From the NCBI GenBank assembly GCA_965369385.1, contig CBDUQP010000025.1:1-30229 (forward strand): a DNA stretch of 30,229 nucleotides, written 5' to 3'. Origin of the DNA: CBDUQP01 sp965369385. GTDB lineage: Bacteria; Planctomycetota; Phycisphaerae; SM23-33. Under the pieces are notes generated by a model. The model searched no databases and was not told where the DNA came from. It saw nothing but the letters and a program-made list of their open reading frames with translations. Positions 25,089 to 30,229 of the stretch are shown in pieces (position 1 is the stretch's first letter; each line of letters starts with the position of its first letter). The position numbers and the translations under genes were made by a program.

Positions 25089-25108
25089 GTCCCGATGTAC
25101 ATCGGGAC
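25089..25108. repeat. Perfect 20-bp palindrome
   Basis: GTCCCGATGTACATCGGGAC is fully self-complementary. Related forms occur at about 21-37 and 24752-24769. It belongs to the same set of dispersed palindromes as the elements at 24733 and 25194. Confidence 0.75.
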
Positions 25109-25193
25109 CACCCGACGTTTGGGGTCGCCATGCGGCCGGATGGTGTGGGCTGCGTGATGCGTGATGGTGCGAATGGCCACAGACGCTGAGGCC

Positions 25194-25237
25194 GCAAAAA
25201 AGGGACGGTCCCAGAAGCGGGACAGTCCCAATTTTGC
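25194..25237. repeat. REP-like hairpin with GGGAC/GTCCC arms
   Basis: A 44-nt imperfect hairpin: outer GCAAAA/TTTTGC, then GGGAC/GTCCC, one mismatch, then GTCCC/GGGAC around the loop AGAAGC. It shares the A-run plus GGGAC architecture of the element at 24733. It sits 115 bp beyond the stop of the minus-strand PEP-CTERM gene and could also act in its 3' end formation. Confidence 0.65.
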
Positions 25238-25351
25238 TTGGTTTACGGCATTTGTCAGATCCAAGGCTGTGCAGATCAGGTCACGACCAAGAATCCCTGT
25301 TTGCTCCGCAACCTTGCAGCATTGAGGAGAATCACTCTCTACGTATCTACA

Positions 25352-25972
25352 TTACGCACGTCGACGACGCAGCAGTCCGAGGCTGCCCAACGCCAGCAGA
25401 GACATTGTCATCGGTTCCGGTACAGCAGCAAACTTGAAGTTCGGACCGACGCAACATTGCTCATACTGCGAGGGGATTTGGTCGGCTGGCATCACAAGGG
25501 AACCGCCGCCCGCAGTAGCATAGCCACCGGTATACGTCACTTCAGATGCCATCGTCAGCGTTGCATAGACTTTGTAGCCAACGCCATCGTTCCATGCCTG
25601 GCAACCGATCACATAATCCGTGTCGGCTGCCAATGTGACCGATTCGGCAAGTTCAACCCAGGCAAACCCGCTGACGGCACTGGTGGCTGCGTCAACGGTG
25701 GCGGTGGCCATCAGTGTGTCGTCTGACATCCTCCAAATGCCTACGGGCGTGTCGTTGCCCAGGCTTGTACCGCCATCGGCGATGGCGTAAACGCCAAGGT
25801 CTGTTACATTGACAGCCTCAGACAGGGTGAATGACCACCCATTGTTGGTGTCATAGTGGCTGCTGCTAGGGCCGGTGACGGCCAATATCGCGGCCGTCTG
25901 TGCCATGGTTACTGACGCCGAACATCCCAGAACGGCGATTACGGCAAGGCAAACAATTGTCTTTGTTCTCAT
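25352..25972 (-). CDS. Secreted PEP-CTERM protein with a jelly-roll-like domain
   Basis: A 206-residue protein. The signal peptide MRTKTIVCLAVIAVLGCSAS ends near residue 24 (TMA). The mature domain contains WSFTLSEAVNVTDLGVYAI, then PVGIWRMSDDTLMATATV, WVELAESVTLAADTDYVIG and a Gly-rich stretch, resembling DUF4082-like beta-sandwich domains found in PEP-CTERM proteins (by pattern). It ends VPEPMTMSLLALGSLGLLRRRRA, a full PEP-CTERM signal: motif, hydrophobic helix and Arg cluster. ATG 25972 is preceded by GAAGGAG at 7 nt. Probably surface-exposed or matrix-associated. The role is unknown. Confidence 0.9.
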   Translation of the reverse strand: MRTKTIVCLAVIAVLGCSASVTMAQTAAILAVTGPSSSHYDTNNGWSFTLSEAVNVTDLGVYAIADGGTSLGNDTPVGIWRMSDDTLMATATVDAATSAVSGFAWVELAESVTLAADTDYVIGCQAWNDGVGYKVYATLTMASEVTYTGGYATAGGGSLVMPADQIPSQYEQCCVGPNFKFAAVPEPMTMSLLALGSLGLLRRRRA

Positions 25973-26498
25973 GAATCCACTCCTTCAATCAAAGATAGAA
26001 AACTACTCATCACATTAGCTTGCAGTCTGTCGTTGCAATTAGCGCTTGGCAGCGCTGAATTGCGCAACTTGTTACTGGCTGCAAGGCCTCCGGATCCAGT
26101 CGGAAAACTCGATTGGAGACTACCGCGAGACGCGTAAAACAGACGCCTGACATGTCTCTGTTCCAAGCCGATATGGTTCCGCCTGATTCACTTGACTCGA
26201 TCCCGATTGTATCAGTGATTGGCGTACCGTCAAGGCGAGGAGCCGGCTACGCTCTGGTGGAATATGCGTTGGCGAGAACGGGGAGTATCAGTAAAAGAAG
26301 AAAGGTTACAGATAACGGAGGGGGTTTTATAAATAAGGGATGAGATTACAAAAAACGGTTACATAAAACGAAGGCGTTTTCGCGGGAAACCAGCGAAAAA
26401 TGATTTCAAAAATCCTTTAAAAGCCCTTAAAACGCAGGCTCAAAACGGCGCATCAGACGGCACGAACCGTCATATGGTGTCGCGATGAGCAAATAGAG
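25973..26498. other. Intergenic region, no gene recognised
   Basis: About 525 bp between the PEP-CTERM gene start and the hairpin before the helicase stop. The part near 26320-26440 is A/T-rich with runs of A. Short ORFs have no ribosome binding site or family pattern. It should hold the promoter of the minus-strand PEP-CTERM gene. Confidence 0.4.
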
Positions 26499-26529
26499 CA
26501 CCGGCACGGTCTGGTCGGCCGTGCCGGTG
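26499..26529 (-). terminator. Hairpin downstream of the helicase gene
   Basis: CACCGGCACGG (26499-26509) pairs perfectly with CCGTGCCGGTG (26519-26529) around a 9-nt loop. It lies 45 bp past the helicase stop on the minus strand. On that strand TGCTCTATTTGCTC follows, a weak U-tract, so it is a likely terminator. Confidence 0.6.
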
Positions 26530-26574
26530 AAGACGAAACCGCTGTATCGCTGAGTCCCGTTCGGATAGACGCGT

Positions 26575-27831
26575 CTATTTGGGGGGGGAGGCGGCGGGTC
26601 TTCTACCGCGACCTCCGCGACCTCTCGATCCTGATCCTGATCTGGAGCGTCCCTTGCCGCCATGCGAGCCTTTTCTTGCGCCGGTGTGCCCCTTGTCGGG
26701 CTCGTCGCCGTAGGTGTCCATGCGTGTCGGCTGGGGCAGTTTGTCGCCTATTAACTGACGCACCTGGATCACGAAGCGGCGGTCGTTGCGGGTGATAAAA
26801 CTGCTGGCAAGTCCGCTGGCGTCAATGCGGGCGGTCCTGCCGATGCGGTGGACGTAGTCTTCCGGATTGTGCGGGAAGTCGAAGTTGATCACGTGCTCGA
26901 TGTTGCTGATATCCAAACCGCGGGCCGCAATATCGGTGGCCACCAGAACCGTGGTTCGCCCTTCGCGGAAATCGTTGAGGGCCTTGTCGCGGAATTCCTG
27001 TTCCAGGTCGCCGTGAATCCTGCCGACCCTGAGGCGCTTGCCGCTGATGCTGCGGGCCAGGCGGTCGACGCCTCGCTTGGTTCGCAGGAAGACCAGTGTG
27101 CGTCCTTTGGTCTTGGCGAGCATCTGAAGCAGCAGAGGAGTTTTCGCGTCTTCGGAAAGCTCGAACAGTTCCTGCTTGGCACGATTGGCCGGCGCGGTAA
27201 CGCCGATCTGCACGCGGACGGGATCCTTCATGCTCTTGCGGGCGATGCGTTCGACGTCGTCATGCATCGTGGCTGTGAACATGAGCGTCTGTCGCTCGGG
27301 CGGCAGGAACGAGATAATCTGGCGAATCTGCGGGATGAAACCCATATCGTGCATGCGGTCGGCTTCGTCGACGGCGAACACTTCAATTTCATCCAGCGAG
27401 ACGGTCTTGCTTTCGAGGTGATCGATAAGCCTTCCGGGCGTCGCAACCAGAACGTTCGGCCAGGAGCTAAGAGCGGTGTAGTCCAGGTCCATCGGCACGC
27501 CGCCAACTATGGTGGCAACGCGCGTTCCGGTATTGTGCCCGAGTTTGGTGAACTGTTCGGTAATCTGGGCAGCCAGTTCGCGCGTTGGTGCAAGGACAAG
27601 CCCGCCAAGTTCGGCGCGGTTTGCCATACGCTCGATTATCGGGATGGCGAATGCCGCGGTTTTGCCCGTTCCGGTTTGCGCCAGGCCGATAACGTCCTTG
27701 CCTTCAAGCGCGGGGGGAATGGCGGCGGCCTGGATGGGAGTCGGCTTAACGAAGCCGGCATCGCTGATACTCTGATGTACGCATTTTCGCAGATTGAGAT
27801 CTGCGAAGTTGAAATCGTTTTCGGTAGACAT
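26575..27831 (-). CDS. DEAD-box ATP-dependent RNA helicase
   Basis: A 418-residue helicase with all core motifs in order: Q motif (FADLNLRKCV...GFVKPTPIQ), motif I AQTGTGKT, Ia PTRELAAQ, Ib TPGRLIDHL, II VDEADRM, III TAT, IV LVFLRTKRGVDRL, V ATDIAARGLDIS and VI HRIGRTAR. Residues about 375-418 are a basic Gly/Ser/Arg tail (RSRSGSGSRGRGGRGRR), typical of RhlE-type enzymes, which remodel rRNA or mRNA structure. ATG 27831 begins directly before the Q motif, with GAAGGT a few nt upstream; the frame stays open to 28167, but that part does not look conserved. A long 5' leader may allow cold or feedback control, as in other helicases of this class. Confidence 0.96.
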   Translation of the reverse strand: MSTENDFNFADLNLRKCVHQSISDAGFVKPTPIQAAAIPPALEGKDVIGLAQTGTGKTAAFAIPIIERMANRAELGGLVLAPTRELAAQITEQFTKLGHNTGTRVATIVGGVPMDLDYTALSSWPNVLVATPGRLIDHLESKTVSLDEIEVFAVDEADRMHDMGFIPQIRQIISFLPPERQTLMFTATMHDDVERIARKSMKDPVRVQIGVTAPANRAKQELFELSEDAKTPLLLQMLAKTKGRTLVFLRTKRGVDRLARSISGKRLRVGRIHGDLEQEFRDKALNDFREGRTTVLVATDIAARGLDISNIEHVINFDFPHNPEDYVHRIGRTARIDASGLASSFITRNDRRFVIQVRQLIGDKLPQPTRMDTYGDEPDKGHTGARKGSHGGKGRSRSGSGSRGRGGRGRRPAASPPK

Positions 27832-28262
27832 TTTGTGACCTTCATGAAGCCCACTACAAAAAGCTCCAATCGCGGCGGGAGGGCAAGAGTGCCGCTCCGC
27901 GTGGGTGGCCGCGCCGGGCGTTTGGGAATTAAGGACGCACGACCTGTTCGTGCCGGTCCCATCCCAGTGCGCCCGACGTTTTCCGGGGCGCCGTAATGGC
28001 ATCGTTGCTGCTGGTCGGCAGAATTCTCTGAGACCAATCGCCAACTGCCTGTTTATGCCAAGGTGGAAAGTCGCTCGAAACGGAGCATCACCGAAGAGAG
28101 GCAGTTGCGGATGCCTGAAAAGTCCAGTCGGTCTATTATATCGACCATATTTGCGAAAATCGTGCATAAAACGAGATAATTATCGTGATTGGGACACAAT
28201 TATGCCTCCAAAACCCCACATGATCGATACATCGCTGCGTCTGTGCCTACAATCAGTTACGT
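27832..28262. other. Upstream region of the helicase gene
   Basis: About 430 bp. An open minus-strand frame continues upstream of the helicase start but has no conserved pattern, so the stretch is read as promoter and 5' leader. The region from 28120 to 28200 is A/T-rich and likely holds the promoter. Confidence 0.4.
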
Positions 28263-28279
28263 GATAATGGAGGCGGAAG

Positions 28280-28384
28280 ATGAACGGGTTTGCCAATGTG
28301 CTGCAGCAGGCGAAGAGTTCTCCGCTCACGGCTCGGGGTGTACAGATCGCAGTTGAGCTCTGCCGCTTTTCGGCGAATCATGGC
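28280..28384 (+). pseudogene. Possible 5' fragment of a lost gene
   Basis: ATG 28280 is preceded by GGAGG (28269-28273) at 6 nt and opens MNGFANVLQQAKSSPLTARG followed by VQIAVELCRF, a plausible protein start. After about 35 codons the frame runs antisense through the dehydrogenase gene. The good SD and composition suggest the 5' end of a gene whose remainder was replaced. No family is recognised. Confidence 0.3.
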
Positions 28385-29425
28385 TTAGTCAATATCGAAA
28401 TCTATCATCGCCTTCATTACGCCATCTCGATAGCCCGCGACGAGGTCGAACGCATCTTGCGTTTGTGCGAAGCTGAAGCGGTGTGTGAGCATGAAGTCCA
28501 CGTCCATGCCGTTGTCGATCATGTCCAGAGACGGCTGAACGCATCCGACCTGTCGGCGGATATTCTGGATGCATATTTCCTTGCGGCGGATCTTGTCTAT
28601 GCTGAAACTGATGCGATCCACTGGGGGAATTCCGATCAGCACGAGCTTTCCACCGGGCTTGAGCAGTTCAATCGCCTGGTCGAGTGCATCCTGCTGGCCG
28701 CAACATTCGAAGACGGCATCCAGCAGTAGTGGGGCGTCTGCGGATATCTCGCTGACGATGTCCTGCTTGTCTGGGTTGCCTGTCCAATGTGCTCCGGCGG
28801 CGTTGGCAATTTGCAGGCGGCCGTCAATTTTGTCAGTAACGTAGACGCGTGCAGCTTGCTGCGTGAGAGCAGGCAGCAACACGCTCAGGCCGATAGGCCC
28901 GCAGCCGAGAATGCCTATCGATGCGCCGGCCATCGGCACGGATTGCTTGACGGCGTAGACGCCGATGGCGAGTGGTTCGGAAATGGCGGCCTGGTCGAGT
29001 GTCATCTCATCGCGTATGGCGAAGCAGCATTCCTGGGGCATAACCAGTAATTCGCTCAGGCATCCGTCGATCTGTCCAGGGCATCCGAGGAACAGGAGCT
29101 TGCGGCACGTGTGGTGCCTGCCTGCCTTGCACTGGTCGCACTGGCCGCAATAAATCGCGGGATCGACCGCCACGCGGTCACCGGGCTTGAGGGCGGTGAC
29201 GCCCGGGCCAACTTCCTGCACAACTCCAGCGCATTCGTGTCCGACGGGGAACGGGAACTGGACTACCTGGCTGCCGATTCGGCCGGTTGTGTAGTAGTGG
29301 ACGTCCGATCCGCACACGCCCACGCGACTTATTCGGACGAGCACATCGGTGTCGCGAGTGATCTGCGGGTCGGGCAGGTCGGTCAGTTCCATCTGTCTTA
29401 TTCCGGTAAGAATGGCAGCTTTCAT
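28385..29425 (-). CDS. Zinc-dependent sorbitol/alcohol dehydrogenase family protein
   Basis: A 346-residue medium-chain dehydrogenase. Catalytic zinc ligands are C38 (GVCGSDVHYY), H63 and E64 (GHE), with E150 nearby. A structural zinc site is formed by C93, C96, C99 and C107. The NAD-binding motif G-C-G-P-I-G (174-179) is followed by D198 in VTDKIDGR, which favours NAD over NADP. GSDVHYY and the lobe following it are typical of sorbitol, xylitol and L-threonine dehydrogenase-like enzymes, which oxidise a secondary alcohol of a polyol or sugar. ATG 29425 has only a weak upstream site (AGAAAGA). It appears monocistronic. The exact substrate is not determinable from sequence. Confidence 0.93.
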   Translation of the reverse strand: MKAAILTGIRQMELTDLPDPQITRDTDVLVRISRVGVCGSDVHYYTTGRIGSQVVQFPFPVGHECAGVVQEVGPGVTALKPGDRVAVDPAIYCGQCDQCKAGRHHTCRKLLFLGCPGQIDGCLSELLVMPQECCFAIRDEMTLDQAAISEPLAIGVYAVKQSVPMAGASIGILGCGPIGLSVLLPALTQQAARVYVTDKIDGRLQIANAAGAHWTGNPDKQDIVSEISADAPLLLDAVFECCGQQDALDQAIELLKPGGKLVLIGIPPVDRISFSIDKIRRKEICIQNIRRQVGCVQPSLDMIDNGMDVDFMLTHRFSFAQTQDAFDLVAGYRDGVMKAMIDFDID

Positions 29426-29615
29426 TAAATTTCTTTCTGTTGGGATTCGGCGTAGGTATTTGTATATCTGGGGCTTGTAAGTGCAGTATCCGGAAGGATT
29501 GTGTTTTGTTCAACCGTTGGCTTGCCAGCGTCTGGCCAATCAGAAACAAATCAGTACCAACATTAGGGAATTGTCGCTGCCTTATCCAGTCCATTTGGCG
29601 GACTATCGGTATTTT

Positions 29616-29623
29616 GGTATTCG
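29616..29623. repeat. Left 8-bp target-site duplication of MITE copy 2
   Basis: GGTATTCG directly precedes the left end GTAAC of the element and is repeated exactly at 30081-30088, directly after the right end. Confidence 0.9.
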
Positions 29624-30080
29624 GTAACTCTTCACCCATCTGCAATACAGTGGACCGGGAGCACGCACGCACGCTTCGCCTTGGGACAAACAGCACACTT
29701 CGCGTCCGTCTATGGCTTGCGTCTTCGTCGTCACAAGTCGTCGCGACAAGGCGCAGGCACATACTAACATACTGACCGCTGATGGCTAAAACGCTGCATG
29801 CGATTTGGTCCGAAATTTTGCAGTCGGCCCAAAACACGCAACAAACTACCAAAAACGTTGCGTATTTTGCGTCTTTTGAACAACGCTCGCGATTTTGAGT
29901 TTCGTTGCAATCTCAATCACAATAGATACTTACGTTTACGAAACTTGCGACAATGCGAAAAACCCATCTGTGCAACACCTCTTTTCCGGTTTTTATCAAT
30001 AAAGGGCCGACGTTTTTGTCGAATCATCATCAACTCCTCCCGCTGGTTGCCCGAAGCGATGCAGATGGGCGAAGAGTTAC
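29624..30080 (+). mobile_element. IS66-type MITE, copy 2, with intact target duplication
   Basis: A 457-bp element in the same orientation as copy 1. Its ends are 21-bp inverted repeats beginning GTAACTCTTC at both termini, one mismatch. The flanking 8-bp GGTATTCG duplication (29616-29623, 30081-30088) is exact, showing recent transposition. GTAA ends and 8-bp duplications are features of the IS66 family, so an IS66 transposase elsewhere probably moved it. The internal ACCCATCT motif recurs at 29962-29969. It carries no transposase frame. A frame from 29798 resembles one in copy 1, but the differences are mostly amino-acid-changing, so it is not under protein-level constraint. Confidence 0.92.
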
Positions 30081-30088
30081 GGTATTCG
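30081..30088. repeat. Right 8-bp target-site duplication of MITE copy 2
   Basis: GGTATTCG matches 29616-29623 exactly. Confidence 0.9.
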
Positions 30089-30141
30089 ATAGGTGTTGAA
30101 TGAACGGTCCTGCAAGCTTATGATCCGCTACTCAGTTTGGT

Positions 30142-30164
30142 GCTTTCCGCCTTCGGCTGAAAGC
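30142..30164. other. Stable hairpin near the window's right end
   Basis: GCTTTCCGCC (30142-30151) pairs with GGCTGAAAGC (30155-30164), one mismatch, around the triloop TTC. A/T-rich sequence follows. It could be a terminator for a gene beyond the window or a small palindromic repeat. Confidence 0.5.
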
Positions 30165-30229
30165 GTATTAATCAAATGTTGTTTCTTATGGTTTTTGAGA
30201 TGTTTGATTTTGGAGAGTCTTTTGGCAAT

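Noticed and set aside
21881..25972. Expectation of an exosortase gene near the two PEP-CTERM proteins
   Set aside because: No protein in the window has exosortase features; the enzyme is usually encoded elsewhere.
26848..27996. Long plus-strand frame opposite the DEAD-box helicase
   Set aside because: It is antisense to a gene carrying every conserved helicase motif and has no motif of its own.

Overview
The window looks like chromosomal DNA of a PVC-superphylum bacterium, most likely a Phycisphaerae- or Lentisphaerae-type organism; this is inferred from gene content. Two secreted proteins end in PEP-CTERM sorting signals, one has a type II secretion-like prepilin N-terminus with a C-terminal DGH motif, and there are a GntR/periplasmic-binding-type regulator, an AraC regulator, sialidase-fold proteins, and remnants of uroporphyrinogen-decarboxylase-like, Gfo/Idh/MocA and sugar isomerase genes. 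Many genes use GTG or TTG starts with clear AGGAG sites.

Left part (1-7300): a membrane protein with a GEELSWGQR motif, a possible small ORF behind a strong ribosome binding site, a small lipoprotein on the minus strand, a GntR-type regulator with its own promoter and repeated operator-like sites, and a 3' remnant of a uroporphyrinogen-decarboxylase-like gene. Then come a chemoreceptor with two tandem zinc-binding CZB domains in its sensory half and a CheW adaptor, both on the minus strand.

Middle (7300-21200): a first copy of a roughly 440-bp non-autonomous transposon; a 25-codon leader ORF overlapping an orphan protein with three copies of a 23-residue motif; a polytopic transporter-like protein; and a glycan-utilisation locus. 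In that locus a minus-strand AraC regulator diverges from a prepilin-like protein, a secreted clan GH-A-like glycoside hydrolase and two beta-propeller (sialidase-fold) proteins without signal peptides. The locus abuts a small island at a tRNA-Pro(UGG) gene: a truncated TcmP-like gene, an intact Gp37/Gp68 (DUF5131) family gene and an integrase remnant.

Right part (21200-30229): two PEP-CTERM proteins flank a gene graveyard with pieces of a sialidase, an AraC regulator, a sugar isomerase and a Gfo/Idh oxidoreductase. Within it sit an intact VapBC toxin-antitoxin pair with a palindromic operator and several small REP-like palindromic elements. A DEAD-box RNA helicase and a zinc-dependent sorbitol-dehydrogenase-like enzyme follow, both on the minus strand. 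The window ends with the second transposon copy, which has 5'-GTAA ends and an exact 8-bp target duplication, the signature of an IS66-family-mobilised MITE. Comparing the two copies shows paired changes at the ends and an internal hairpin kept despite sequence change; this is the most novel structure found here.
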